Shown piece after piece: positions 28,381 to 37,370 of a DNA stretch of 64,000 bases (positions within the stretch are counted from its first letter, which is position 1; every line of letters starts with the position of its first letter). The position numbers were made by a program, and so were the translations under genes. The notes under the pieces were generated by a model. It saw only the letters and a program-made list of their open reading frames with translations. It did no database searches and was not told where the DNA came from. The stretch covers positions 1-64,000 of the forward strand of contig NZ_CANLMZ010000003.1 of assembly GCF_947492645.1 (NCBI RefSeq), read 5' to 3'. This stretch comes from an uncultured Pontibacter sp. (GTDB lineage Bacteria > Bacteroidota > Bacteroidia > Cytophagales > Hymenobacteraceae).

Positions 28381-29043
28381 ATGAAACAAAGATTTTTAAC
28401 ACCAATAGTTGCAGTAGCAGTTGCCTCCCTCTCACTTTTTAGTTGTGCGGGATCGAGCGAAACCACAGCCATGGAATCTACAACCATGAGCGAAACACAG
28501 ACCATGGCTGGCAGTACCGAAACAGGCACAGACATGTCTGCTGAACTCTCTGTAACTGATGACCTAGAGTATGATGAGATGTTTAGCGACATTACAGAAA
28601 CGAAGCAATACGACCTCATTTCACTCGCCAAAACCAGTCCTAACCTTTCTACTTTTGTCCGGTTAGTAGAGGCAGCGGATATATCAGATGCTTTGACTCC
28701 TGATGGAAAGTTCACAATTTTTGCGCCTACAAATCAAGCGTTCAGTTCGATGCCTACGGATGAACTTAACAACCTCCTGAAACCAGAAAATAAAGCCGAC
28801 CTGCTGCGGGTACTCCAATTGCACATCCTGCCTAATGAGGTGGCCTCCACCCGGTTTAACAATGACCAGCGCATCAAAGCAGGCGAAGACCGGTACATAA
28901 ATATCACAACCAACGACCTTACCAGCCAGGTATCAATAGGCGGTGCTACCATTGTGCGCCCAGACATTGAGGCATCTAACGGTGTTTTGCATGTAGTAAA
29001 TGGTCTTATAACCACCACAACCGATACCCTCCCAGGTAACTGA
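28381..29043 (+). CDS. Fasciclin-domain lipoprotein
   Basis: A 220-residue fasciclin (FAS1) lipoprotein. Signal with lipobox LFSC at about residue 22, then an acidic/Thr-Met-rich linker (ETTAMESTTMSETQTMAG), and one FAS1 domain at about 75-215 (LAKTSPNLSTFVRLVEAADI, TIFAPTNQAFSSMP, LQLHILPNEVAS, EASNGVLHVVNGLI). FAS1 modules are extracellular adhesion or ligand-binding folds. It is a tandem paralogue of the next gene and follows the anti-sigma/protease gene by 152 bases, so the two FAS1 genes may be part of the ECF regulon. Ligand unknown. Confidence 0.85.
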   Translation: MKQRFLTPIVAVAVASLSLFSCAGSSETTAMESTTMSETQTMAGSTETGTDMSAELSVTDDLEYDEMFSDITETKQYDLISLAKTSPNLSTFVRLVEAADISDALTPDGKFTIFAPTNQAFSSMPTDELNNLLKPENKADLLRVLQLHILPNEVASTRFNNDQRIKAGEDRYINITTNDLTSQVSIGGATIVRPDIEASNGVLHVVNGLITTTTDTLPGN

Positions 29044-29157
29044 TCACCCGCACCGACATATTATACTTTCTGGAAGCACAGAGGTATAAAGTCATTTTAA
29101 GACGAAGACTCTATAAGAAGCTTCGCGATAGTGTTTATTAACTTTAAATGTATGATT

Positions 29158-29865
29158 ATGAAAAAGATAAAAGCATTGGCTGCCATGGCATTAGCATCGG
29201 CTACTTTTTACAGCTGCGCTACTTCCGATACAACAACCGATACAACTGCTATGGACGATACCATGACAACTGACACAAGTATAGCCATGGATGAACCTAC
29301 TGACATGGCAACAGATGAAACTGTATCGATAAATGAGACGCAGACGATGGGAGGCTACGCTGACCTTGATTTTGAGGATGCGGTGCCATACGATGAAATG
29401 TTCACGGACATTGCCAACACAGAAAGCCAGGATATTATGTCGCTTGCCCGCACCAGCCCGAACCTTAGCACCTTTGTAAGGTTAATGGATGCCTCCGGAC
29501 TTTCACAAGGATTAATGCAGGATGGCGAGTATACTTTATTTGCACCTACTAATAAAGCTTTTGCAGAGCTATCACAAGAGCAGCTTAACATGTTGCTACA
29601 GCCAGAGAACAAGGCTAAACTTTCAGAAGTGTTGCAGGTACATGTACTGGCATCAGAAGTAGCTGCTAACCAGTTTAACAACAGCCAGCGCATTTCGCTT
29701 TCTAACAACAGGTACTTGCCAATAAGCTCAGAAAATAATTTGATCACCGTTGGTGGTGCTACTGTTATCGTTCCAAATGTGGAGGCTTCTAACGGAATTA
29801 TTCATGTGGTTGATCGTGTGATTATACCTAGCGAAGCCCCTATGGATAATGGCCCGGGAAGATAA
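29158..29865 (+). CDS. Fasciclin-domain lipoprotein, paralogue of the preceding gene
   Basis: A FAS1 lipoprotein of about 235 residues. The start is taken as ATGAAAAAG at 29158; an ATG at 29152 and a GTG further upstream in the same frame are possible. Lipobox YSCA at about residue 18, then a low-complexity Asp/Thr/Met region (TTDTTAMDDTMTTDTSIA). The FAS1 domain has SLARTSPNLSTFVRLMDAS, YTLFAPTNKAFAELS, LQVHVLASEVAANQFNNSQR and EASNGIIHVVDRVI. It aligns along its whole length with the preceding lipoprotein, including the spacer motif PYDEMF/EYDEMF, so the pair arose by duplication. A terminator follows at 29895. Confidence 0.85.
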   Translation: MKKIKALAAMALASATFYSCATSDTTTDTTAMDDTMTTDTSIAMDEPTDMATDETVSINETQTMGGYADLDFEDAVPYDEMFTDIANTESQDIMSLARTSPNLSTFVRLMDASGLSQGLMQDGEYTLFAPTNKAFAELSQEQLNMLLQPENKAKLSEVLQVHVLASEVAANQFNNSQRISLSNNRYLPISSENNLITVGGATVIVPNVEASNGIIHVVDRVIIPSEAPMDNGPGR

Positions 29866-29894
29866 GCTGAAGTATAATTTATGTTATGAGAAGA

Positions 29895-29921
29895 TAGCCC
29901 TCTGCTGAAGAGGGCTATTTT
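29895..29921 (+). terminator. Terminator after the fasciclin pair
   Basis: TAGCCCTCT pairs with AGAGGGCTA across a five-base loop, followed by TTTTATTTT. Confidence 0.75.
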
Positions 29922-30117
29922 ATTTTACAACAAGCCAAGCCTGCCATACTAGTTGTACAAAGGCTGTATAACATACTTATATCTTAGCAGAAATCAGGGC
30001 TAATATACTCCATAGAATGGCTCTACCGTAACTATACAGTTTAAACGTCGTTAGTAATAACCTATGCAGGCTGCTGATCGCACCTGTACAAAACCATAAC
30101 AACTAAAAATAAAAGCT

Positions 30118-30657
30118 ATGATGGACAAAACAGATAACGCTGGCATGATGACTGCCATGTTCCGTGACAGAGAAAGTGCAGAACGTGCTTACAACGAACT
30201 GCGCGCACGCGGTTATGATAAAGACGATATCAATGTAGTTATGTCGGATAAGGCGCGTGACCGCCACTTTGGAAACGATGTAAACGAGGATGGAGATACT
30301 GAACTTGGAAACAAGTCTCTTGAAGGTACTGGTGCTGGATCTGCAATCGGTGGTACGCTAGGTGCTATTATCGGTGCTGTTGCCGCCATTGGTACATCAA
30401 TCGCCATACCTGGTTTAGGTCTGGTGGTAGCGGGTCCGTTGGCAGCTGGTTTAGCTGGCGCAGGTGCAGGTGGCTTAACAGGTGGCCTTATTGGTGCCCT
30501 GGTAGGAGCCGGTATTCCTGAAGAACGCGCTAAAGTATATGAGTCTGGTATCAAGGAAGGCAATATTGTGGTAGGCTTTAAGCCTCACTCTCCTGAAGAT
30601 GCCCGTTACTTTGAATCGCATTTCCAGAACAACAGAGGCGAGCATATCTATTACTAA
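30118..30657 (+). CDS. General stress-type protein with glycine-zipper membrane segment
   Basis: A 179-residue protein. The N-terminus (FRDRESAERAYNELRARGYD, then DDINVVMSD) resembles the general stress protein 17M-like domain. The middle (about 75-135) is a Gly/Ala-rich glycine-zipper helix pair (GAGSAIGGTLGAIIGAVAAI; GAGAGGLTGGLIGALVGAGI), typical of membrane-associated small proteins. The end repeats an alpha/beta stretch (ERAKVYESGIKEGNIVVGF). No signal peptide. Such proteins are seen with YtxH, DUF4142 and BON proteins in stress-related clusters; their biochemical function is not known. Start: ATGATGGACAAAACA. Confidence 0.75.
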   Translation: MMDKTDNAGMMTAMFRDRESAERAYNELRARGYDKDDINVVMSDKARDRHFGNDVNEDGDTELGNKSLEGTGAGSAIGGTLGAIIGAVAAIGTSIAIPGLGLVVAGPLAAGLAGAGAGGLTGGLIGALVGAGIPEERAKVYESGIKEGNIVVGFKPHSPEDARYFESHFQNNRGEHIYY

Positions 30658-30680
30658 ACCTCGCATTTAGATAAAACACT

Positions 30681-30718
30681 AGCCCGCCTGCCCTGCTTTA
30701 CTGCAGGGCAGGCGGGCT
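30681..30718 (+). terminator. Strong hairpin terminator
   Basis: AGCCCGCCTGCCCTG pairs perfectly with CAGGGCAGGCGGGCT over an eight-base loop, followed by TATTTTGT. Confidence 0.8.
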
Positions 30719-30845
30719 TATTTTGTGGCACCGGCAATAGTACCAGGCTACACTTCTACCGCCCTCAGCAAAGCAACAAAGGCAAACAATTTATACTTGT
30801 TGCGTATGCACAGGTAAATACAACACGAATCTAAAGTATAAACCT

Positions 30846-31466
30846 ATGAAAAAATACCTGATAGGCGCATTTTGCCTTGCCCTATTAACCGGGACAACAG
30901 CATGCGACTCCGGAAATAGCGAACAAACAATTGACGCAACCGCTACTGCAGCGGCACCTGACTCTACCTTGTCAGAAGACAGACAGAAGTTGCTAGCTTA
31001 CACCGCACGCCATTTTATACTACAGCAGGAGCTTGCCTCCCTGGCACAGCAAAAGGCGCAAACCGATAGCTTAAAACTTTATGCTGAAGAAATGAAAAGT
31101 TGGGCTACCACCAAGCAGAACGAGCTAAAAGACCTGGAGCAGCAATACAGCTTTACTTTACCCCAGCAACTTTCAGAGGATGAACAAGAATATTTAGAAG
31201 AGCCTAGAAAAGCAGACGCCAAAAACTTTGACGCGGAAATGTGGGATAACCTGGTGGATGCACAGAAGGATGCCATCGACCATATCGATGACAACACAAA
31301 AAACATAGCGTCGAGTGATGCCTCGGCTTTTGCAATTTGGGAGCGCAACACGTTAAAAGAGCTAAGAGCGCGCATGGAGCGAGCCGCAGCTTACGAACTG
31401 GAACTTAAGAACAGAAACGAAGGTGGCGGTATATCTAAACCTATAGTGGATGAAATAAACAATTAG
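30846..31466 (+). CDS. DUF4142-type lipoprotein
   Basis: A 206-residue lipoprotein. The lipobox TTACD is at about residue 20. Residues 45-180 form a helical DUF4142-like domain (FILQQELASLAQQKAQTDSL, KLYAEEMKSWATTKQNEL) which belongs to the ferritin-like/four-helix-bundle superfamily. DUF4142 proteins are exported and of unknown function. Convergent with the GDSL esterase gene; the two share the terminator at 31465-31505. It belongs with the neighbouring stress and lipoprotein genes by type, but no operon is evident. Confidence 0.8.
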   Translation: MKKYLIGAFCLALLTGTTACDSGNSEQTIDATATAAAPDSTLSEDRQKLLAYTARHFILQQELASLAQQKAQTDSLKLYAEEMKSWATTKQNELKDLEQQYSFTLPQQLSEDEQEYLEEPRKADAKNFDAEMWDNLVDAQKDAIDHIDDNTKNIASSDASAFAIWERNTLKELRARMERAAAYELELKNRNEGGGISKPIVDEINN

Positions 31467-31505
31467 AAGTATAAAGGCAGCCTTAAAGGCTGCCTTTATA
31501 CTTCT
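31465..31505. terminator. Perfect 18-bp stem bidirectional terminator containing AGTATAAA
   Basis: AGAAGTATAAAGGCAGCC at 31465-31482 pairs with its exact complement at 31488-31505 around the loop TTAAA, between two convergent genes. The AGTATAAA word that is dispersed throughout the window forms the base of the stem. Confidence 0.75.
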
Positions 31506-32053
31506 AAAGCATCTTTAAGTACTGCCCAAGTATGGTTTGCCAGCAACTTTTGCCCTTCTGCATTGGGGTGCAAACCATCCTGCAGGTTAAGGTGCCGCAT
31601 GCCTGCCACGCCTTCCAGCAAAAAAGGTATAAACGCGATGTTGTTCTTTAATGCCAGCTCCCTGAACAGTTTTCTAAACTCTGCCGCATAACGCCCGGGC
31701 ACTATATCAGGTATCTCCATTCCTGAAAGTATAATTTTGGCGTTTGGATGATGCAATTTTACCTTATCAATGATTTGCTGCAGGTTTTGCGCAGTTTCGC
31801 GGGTTGGTATGCCTCTTAGTCCGTCGTTTGCACCCAGGGCCAGCACAAAAATATCAATGGGCTCTGATAGCCACCTGTCCAACCTGTACAGGCCACCTGA
31901 TGTAGTATCGCCACTTAAGCCAGCATTAAGCACCTTGTAATTTGTGTAACCCTCCTGCTTCAGTTTTTCCTGTATCAGGCTAGGGTAAGCTTGTGCCGCT
32001 ACCAGGCCATAACCTGCCGTCAGGCTGTCACCTAAAAAAAGTATGTTCTTCAT
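31496..32053 (-). CDS. GDSL-type arylesterase / lysophospholipase (TesA-like)
   Basis: A 185-residue SGNH hydrolase. The four blocks are visible: ILFLGDSLTAGYGL (nucleophile Ser), LSGDTTSGGLYR (Gly), LALGANDGLRG (Asn), and DGLHPNAEGQKLL (Asp and His). The start MKNILFLGDS at 32053 puts block I at the very N-terminus with no signal peptide, so the enzyme is probably cytoplasmic; a longer frame to 32080 (MAPFILNI) adds nothing recognisable. Hydrolyses acyl esters or acyl-CoA; the true substrate is unknown. A single gene, convergent with the DUF4142 gene. Confidence 0.9.
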   Translation of the reverse strand: MKNILFLGDSLTAGYGLVAAQAYPSLIQEKLKQEGYTNYKVLNAGLSGDTTSGGLYRLDRWLSEPIDIFVLALGANDGLRGIPTRETAQNLQQIIDKVKLHHPNAKIILSGMEIPDIVPGRYAAEFRKLFRELALKNNIAFIPFLLEGVAGMRHLNLQDGLHPNAEGQKLLANHTWAVLKDALEV

Positions 32054-32101
32054 TTTAATATTAAGTATAAAGGGTGCCAAAGTATATTATGAAATAAACA
32101 A

Positions 32102-32131
32102 AAAAGGGTTGCCTTAGTTGGTAACCCTTTT
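32102..32131 (-). terminator. Hairpin terminator of the decayed PA2169-type gene
   Basis: AAAAGGGTTGCC pairs (one G-T) with GGTAACCCTTTT over a six-base loop, followed in the minus direction by a T-run. It lies downstream of the pseudogene at 32192-32594. Confidence 0.55.
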
Positions 32132-32191
32132 AATAGTACGGTTTGTTTTAGTCAACTGCGTTCTTCATTTAGCGTAGGCGCTTGCAGGTTG

Positions 32192-32594
32192 CTAACGAGG
32201 CATTTTCTGTTTCTCAACCATCTGCACCACTTTTGGCGGCAACTCCCCTGTATGCTCTAAGGCATCATTATAAGCTTATTGCGCCCACTCCTCACCGTAT
32301 ATATTTGATGCAATCACAGATTCTTTATCGCGGCCAACTGCTGTATTTTTAACATCCATCCAGCCACAGTAAATTTTACCTTTGGCAGTAGTACCTGCTT
32401 CTGTGCTGCCACCCAAACTGCTGATGCTGTTTATCTCGTTCTAAAATTCAGTACTTTGGTTTACCAGGTCATTTTAATAAGACTTGCGCGCAGAGTCTTC
32501 TGTAAGATTAGCGGCCTGCCTGTACCCCTCCACCCTGTCGTTCACAAATTGGTTTAACTCTTGTTAAAACATCTACTGCTTTATTGTTGTTCAT
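32192..32594 (-). pseudogene. PA2169/DUF2383-type four-helix-bundle protein, degenerate
   Basis: The start ATGAACAACAATAAAGC at 32594 gives NNNKAVDVL. One extra base follows; in the next frame comes QELNQFVNDRVEGYRQAANL and then TEDSARKSY-stop-NDLVNQSTEF-stop-NEINSISSLGGSTEAGTTAKGKIY. The text continues through WMDVKNTAVGRDKES to EEWAQ-stop-AYNDALEHTGELPPKVV, ending at a TAG at 32192-32194. The order and wording match the PA2169 family (DUF2383, ferritin-like helical bundles), of about 140-150 residues. Three TAA/TAG stops and one frameshift leave no chance of a complete product. The breaks are scattered, as expected for drift under no selection. Confidence 0.85.
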
Positions 32595-32819
32595 AGCACT
32601 AGAAATTGTTTCCATAATCGGAAACGAAATAAAGTCGCCCACAGTTATAATATTTGTACGCCTTACACCGTACTGTATAGATAGGGTATGCGCAACCACA
32701 GCGGCTAAAAAATATACAAATATAAAGCCGGCGCCTATTTTATGAATTGTTTTGTATTTGTGCTACATTACGATTTAATACAAGCACAAACAAGCAACGA
32801 AGCATGCCAATAGCGGCAT

Positions 32820-32827
32820 TACTTTTG
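32820..32827 (+). promoter_or_regulatory. Possible -7 box (TACTTTTG) before the processing protease
   Basis: An exact TAnnTTTG match 35 bases before the start of the carboxy-terminal processing protease gene. No good TTG -33 partner is seen at the right distance, so this is tentative. Confidence 0.3.
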
Positions 32828-32861
32828 CACAGACTATACTTGGTTCAACTAACTTAACTAG

Positions 32862-34970
32862 ATGCTATCATTGACAACCAGATTCAAAATAATATTATCA
32901 GTACTTGCAGTTGTCTTACTGACAGGCTCATTTATAATTTATAAGTCAAGCGGTGTTCCCGAAGGCAAGAATGAGATTCTGATAAAAGCGTTAATGCAAG
33001 GCCTGAGCACAGGGCATTATAAACCAGAAAAAGTAGATGACTCTTTCTCTAAAAAAGCCTTTGGTTTATACCTGGAGCGCCTGGATTACAATAAAAAGTT
33101 TTTGCTTGCCTCTGACGTAGATAAGCTGCGCAAGTATGAGACTGCCATAGATGACCAACTGAGAGAAGGTTCTTACGAATTCTTCGATCTTTCTGCTGCT
33201 CTTATTGAGCAGCGTGTAAAAGAAACAGAGGCATATTACAAAGAGATTCTTGCTAAGCCATTCGATTTCGAGAAAGACGAAGTGATTGAGTTGGAAGGTA
33301 AAAAGTTGTCTTACCCTAAAGACAAAGCTGCTCTAAAAGAAGAGTGGCGCAAGCAGCTAAAGTATCAAACGTTGGTACGTTTGGCTGATATGCAGAAGGA
33401 CCAGGACAAGGCAATTGCAAACGGCGAGAAAGTTGAGAAGAAGACTTTTGAGCAGATGGAAAAAGAAGCACGCGAAAAACTTACCAAGAACTACAAAGAC
33501 CTGTATGATCGCCTTTTCCAGATAAACAAGGAAGACCGCCGCTCAACCTACATCAACGCCATTGCCAATGTATATGACCCACATACCGGGTACTTTCCAC
33601 CTAAAGCCAAGTCTGATTTCGACATCAACTTTACGGGTAGGTTAGAAGGCATTGGCGCTTCTTTAACTGAAAGCGACGGACAGATTAAGGTAAACGAAAT
33701 CGTACCGGGCAGTCCGTCATACTTGCAAGGCGACCTGAAGCCGGGTGATGTTATCCAAAAGGTAGCGCAGGGCAAAGAGGAACCTGTTATTGTAATGGGC
33801 ATGCGCCTGGATGATGCTATCCAATTGATCCGTGGTAAAAAAGGGACAGAAGTACGTCTTACTGTTAAGAAGCCAGATGGCTCAAACAAAGTAATTCCGA
33901 TTGTGCGTGATGTGATCGTGTTTGAAGAAACCTATGCACAGTCTGCCCTGATCGAGGATAACGGTAAAATAGGATATATTAAGCTGCCAGGCTTTTATGC
34001 TGACTTTGAGCGTAACGGCGGCCGTAATAGTGGTGCTGATGTTAAAGCTGAGGTAGAGAAACTAAAAGCTGCCGGCATGAAAGGCCTTATACTTGACCTG
34101 CGCAACAATGGTGGCGGTTCTTTGGCTGATGCTGTAGAAATGGCTGGTTTGTTTATCGAGAAAGGCCCTATCGTACAGGTTAAAACATCATCTGGCAAAG
34201 CGATTGTGTTAGATGACCGTGACCCGAAAGTACAATATGACGGACCACTTACTGTACTTGTAAACGCAAATAGCGCCTCTGCCTCCGAGATTCTGGCAGC
34301 AGCCCTGCAGGATTATAAGCGTGCCGTTATTATTGGCAGCCCAACGTATGGCAAAGGTACGGTGCAGCAGTTTATTGAATTGGATGAGGCCTTGCCTGCT
34401 CAGTTTAACACCTATAAGCCTTTTGGCGCACTTAAGCTTACTACCCAGAAGTTCTACAGGATTAACGGTGGTACAACACAACTACGCGGTGTAACGCCTG
34501 ATGTGCTGCTTCCGGATGCGTACAGTTACATGGAGTTTGGCGAGAAAGAGCAGAATTACCCTTTGCCTTTTGATGAGATCTCTCCGGCAAACTATAAAAC
34601 CTGGATGAACAACAAACTGAACGTTGCGAAGATACAGGCAAACAGCAAAAGCAGAATTGCTCAGAACAAGTCTTTCTCTTTAATCAAAGAAAGTGGCGAA
34701 CGCCTTAAAAAGCAATCGCAGAATACAACTCGTTCGCTGCAGTTTGCAAAGTATTTAGCCGAAGAAAACAAGGCAGAAGCTGAGGCAAAACGTTACGAAG
34801 AGGCTCAGAAAGATGTGCCGGTGCTTAACGTAAACCGCTTGCCGCAAGACCTGAAAGCCATTGGCAGCGATACAGCGCAGGTAGCCCGTAACAAGGAGTT
34901 TCTGAAGAGCATCCGAAAAGACATTTACATTGAGGAGGCTGTTGCTGTAATCCAGAACGACCTGAAATAA
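32862..34970 (+). CDS. prc: Carboxy-terminal processing peptidase (Prc/Tsp-like, S41 family)
   Basis: A 702-residue envelope S41 protease. An N-terminal signal/anchor ([18 protein letters not shown], about 9-27) is followed by a helical N-domain, a PDZ domain at about 250-335 ([38 protein letters not shown]), the catalytic S41 domain with Ser in [18 protein letters not shown] and Lys in [13 protein letters not shown], and a long C-terminal helical part (residues about 560-700). The domain order is that of Prc/Tsp, which trims the C-termini of periplasmic proteins; that the substrate here is the same is inferred. The gene is single and followed by a strong terminator. Confidence 0.93.
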   Translation: MLSLTTRFKIILSVLAVVLLTGSFIIYKSSGVPEGKNEILIKALMQGLSTGHYKPEKVDDSFSKKAFGLYLERLDYNKKFLLASDVDKLRKYETAIDDQLREGSYEFFDLSAALIEQRVKETEAYYKEILAKPFDFEKDEVIELEGKKLSYPKDKAALKEEWRKQLKYQTLVRLADMQKDQDKAIANGEKVEKKTFEQMEKEAREKLTKNYKDLYDRLFQINKEDRRSTYINAIANVYDPHTGYFPPKAKSDFDINFTGRLEGIGASLTESDGQIKVNEIVPGSPSYLQGDLKPGDVIQKVAQGKEEPVIVMGMRLDDAIQLIRGKKGTEVRLTVKKPDGSNKVIPIVRDVIVFEETYAQSALIEDNGKIGYIKLPGFYADFERNGGRNSGADVKAEVEKLKAAGMKGLILDLRNNGGGSLADAVEMAGLFIEKGPIVQVKTSSGKAIVLDDRDPKVQYDGPLTVLVNANSASASEILAAALQDYKRAVIIGSPTYGKGTVQQFIELDEALPAQFNTYKPFGALKLTTQKFYRINGGTTQLRGVTPDVLLPDAYSYMEFGEKEQNYPLPFDEISPANYKTWMNNKLNVAKIQANSKSRIAQNKSFSLIKESGERLKKQSQNTTRSLQFAKYLAEENKAEAEAKRYEEAQKDVPVLNVNRLPQDLKAIGSDTAQVARNKEFLKSIRKDIYIEEAVAVIQNDLK

Positions 34971-34986
34971 TCCTTTAATACCCTAT

Positions 34987-35026
34987 AAAAGCGGCCGCTA
35001 TGTTGAACATGGCGGCCGCTTTTTTT
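34987..35026 (+). terminator. Terminator after the processing protease gene
   Basis: AAAAGCGGCCGC pairs with GCGGCCGCTTTT with further pairing of TATGTT/GAACAT inside, followed by a T-run. Confidence 0.85.
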
Positions 35027-35049
35027 ATATTACCTGTTCAAACCTTATC

Positions 35050-36807
35050 ATGACTATGCAAAATAAAATTACCCGCCTCTACAGTTGCCATACTTCTGTG
35101 GCTAATCTTAAAGTATGGCTTCTGTTCATTGCTTTTCTTCCAGCCTTAATAAGCAGTTGCAGCCAACGTGTTAAAGCTCCGGAAGTACACGCTGAGCAAG
35201 GTTATACTTCCGATAAGGCCATGGTGGTATCAGCACACCCGGATGCTTCCAGGATTGGTGTGGAGATACTACGCAAAGGTGGCAACGCTTTTGATGCAGC
35301 TATTGCCACACAGTTTGCACTTGCCGTAGCACACCCGGCTGCAGGCAACCTGGGTGGCGGGGGCTTTATGGTGTACCGCCAGGCAGATGGCAGCGTTGGC
35401 TCTTTGGATTACCGTGAAAAGGCGCCTGGCACCGCAACTGAAACAATGTACCAGGATGCAAAAGGCAACGTTATACAAGGCCTTAGCTTAACCAGCCATA
35501 TGGCATCAGGGGTGCCAGGCAGCGTAGCCGGCCTGTACGAAACTCACCAGAAACTAGGCTCATTGCCATGGGAACAGCTGGTGCAGCCTGCCATTGATCT
35601 AGCCAGAAGCGGTGTAGTATTAACAGAGAAAGAAGCTGCCGGCCTGAACAGCAACCGCGAAAAATTTATATCCCATAACAAACACCTGCCATACTTAGCC
35701 ACCCAAGTATGGCATCCCGGCGATACCCTCAAGCACCCCGACCTGGCGCGTACGCTGGAGCGCATCCGCGATAAGGGCCGCGATGGTTTCTACAAAGCCG
35801 AAACAGCAGACCTGATTGTAAAGGAAATGCAGCGCGGCAATGGCATTATCACGCATGAAGACCTGGAAAACTATACCCCAACCTGGCGCCAACCCATTAC
35901 AGGAAAGTATAAAAACTACAAGGTTATCTCTATGGGTCCGCCTTCTAGTGGTGGCGTAGCTTTAATGCAATTACTTACAATGATAGAGGGTTTTGAAATA
36001 AGCAAGTATGGCTGGCAAAGTTATGCAACAGTACACTTAATGGCCGAAGCAGAACGCCGTGTATACGCGGATCGTGCTACTTACCTCGGCGACCCAGACT
36101 TCGTTAAAGTGCCGGTGGAGCAGCTACTGAACCAGCAATACCTGAATAGCAGGATAAAAACCATTAACTTAAGTAAAGCAACTGCCTCTGCAGAAGTAAA
36201 AGCAGGTGTGTTTCCGGGATATGAGTCGGAGCAAACTACGCATTTAAGCATAGTGGACGAAGCCGGCAACGCCGTATCTGTCACCACCACCTTAAACGAC
36301 AGCTACGGTTCTAAAATAGTAGTAGAGGGTGCAGGCTTTTTACTGAATAATGAGATGGACGACTTTAGCTCAAAACCGGGCGTACCCAACATGTACGGCC
36401 TGGTAGGCGGCAAAGCCAATGCCATTGCACCAGGTAAGCGCATGCTCAGCGCCATGACGCCAACTATACTGGAGAAGAACGGGAAACTGTTTATGGTGGT
36501 AGGTACACCGGGAGGTTCTACCATTATCACCTCCGTTTACCAGACTATCCTGAACGTGATCGAGCACGACATGACGATGCAGCAGGCAGTAGCCGCACCT
36601 CGCTTTCACCACCAGTGGTTACCCGACGCCATACAGCACGAGCCTAAAGCCATTGCCCCTGAAGTTAGAACCACCTTACAAAACAGCGGACACAAATTGC
36701 AGGAGCGTAACCCCTACGGCCGCGTAGATGCCATACTTGTACTGCCAAACGGCAAACTGGAAGGTGGCGCAGATCCGCGGGGCGATGATAAAGCGATGGG
36801 ATATTAA
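35050..36807 (+). CDS. ggt: Gamma-glutamyltransferase, lipoprotein form
   Basis: A 585-residue gamma-glutamyltranspeptidase that breaks the gamma-glutamyl bond of glutathione in the periplasm or outer envelope. A type II signal ([14 protein letters not shown], lipobox ISSC at about residue 36) suggests a lipoprotein. Seen: the large-subunit signature ([38 protein letters not shown]), the autocleavage threonine in [13 protein letters not shown] (about residue 395), [35 protein letters not shown] and [14 protein letters not shown]. Full length of the family. A single gene between two terminators. Confidence 0.95.
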   Translation: MTMQNKITRLYSCHTSVANLKVWLLFIAFLPALISSCSQRVKAPEVHAEQGYTSDKAMVVSAHPDASRIGVEILRKGGNAFDAAIATQFALAVAHPAAGNLGGGGFMVYRQADGSVGSLDYREKAPGTATETMYQDAKGNVIQGLSLTSHMASGVPGSVAGLYETHQKLGSLPWEQLVQPAIDLARSGVVLTEKEAAGLNSNREKFISHNKHLPYLATQVWHPGDTLKHPDLARTLERIRDKGRDGFYKAETADLIVKEMQRGNGIITHEDLENYTPTWRQPITGKYKNYKVISMGPPSSGGVALMQLLTMIEGFEISKYGWQSYATVHLMAEAERRVYADRATYLGDPDFVKVPVEQLLNQQYLNSRIKTINLSKATASAEVKAGVFPGYESEQTTHLSIVDEAGNAVSVTTTLNDSYGSKIVVEGAGFLLNNEMDDFSSKPGVPNMYGLVGGKANAIAPGKRMLSAMTPTILEKNGKLFMVVGTPGGSTIITSVYQTILNVIEHDMTMQQAVAAPRFHHQWLPDAIQHEPKAIAPEVRTTLQNSGHKLQERNPYGRVDAILVLPNGKLEGGADPRGDDKAMGY

Positions 36808-36848
36808 GCTATTTATACTTCGGGATTTCATACTTAGGTTGATCATAT

Positions 36849-37247
36849 CTATACTTCCCGCTGCTTTCGCTTTTGTATAAAGCCTGCCACATAAACGCCC
36901 GTTGCGGCAATACCTGTCAAGGTCATCAACCCGAAAATGGCAGCCCTGCGGTTCCTTACTTCTGCTGTAAACTTTTCTTTGGCTTCTGCTGATGGCACTA
37001 TGGCCTTGGTAAACAGGCTACCCGTCATCATACTAAGCAAAGACGTTAAACCTACTGCGGCATGTGCTACGTTTTGGTTTCCTGCTTTTACACCTGAATT
37101 AAGCAACAGCAAGGCCCCGCCTACTGCCGGCGGGATAAGCGCTGTTTTGGGCCTGCTCTCGTTTAGCAGGTAACCTGCCAGTCCGGCGCCAATGAGTGTG
37201 GCAGCATGTGTAGTGTTAGCTATGTCTGGTCTGTCAATGATGTTCAT
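36849..37247 (-). CDS. Small multi-pass membrane protein of unknown function
   Basis: A 132-residue protein taken from the ATG of MNIIDRPDIANTTHAATLIG (37247); a longer frame to 37280 adds an unlikely YKYK-rich stretch. Three or four short hydrophobic Gly/Ala-rich segments: AATLIGAGLAGYLL, ALIPPAVGGALLLLNSG, AAVGLTSLLSMMTGSLF, and GLMTLTGIAATGVYVAGF, ending in a basic tail KRKQREV. No family recognised. It sits downstream of the secreted-nuclease gene on the same strand, with a terminator between. Confidence 0.6.
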   Translation of the reverse strand: MNIIDRPDIANTTHAATLIGAGLAGYLLNESRPKTALIPPAVGGALLLLNSGVKAGNQNVAHAAVGLTSLLSMMTGSLFTKAIVPSAEAKEKFTAEVRNRRAAIFGLMTLTGIAATGVYVAGFIQKRKQREV

Positions 37248-37319
37248 GATGCCTCTGAATTTATACTTATACTTTACCACTTCTGGCGGCTCTGGGTTTT
37301 ACAGAAAGTATAAAAACAA

Positions 37320-37349
37320 AAGAGCCTGCCACAAATGCGGCAGGCTCTT
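37320..37349 (-). terminator. Terminator of the secreted-nuclease gene
   Basis: AAGAGCCTGCC pairs with GGCAGGCTCTT over an eight-base loop, with a run of T on the minus strand. It lies 22 bases after the nuclease stop. Confidence 0.8.
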
Positions 37350-37370
37350 CTTATGTATAAGCGTTAGAGC

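Noticed and set aside
32508-32699. Separate 63-codon gene
   Set aside because: Only its last 29 codons match anything, and these are the start of the PA2169-type pseudogene before the frameshift.
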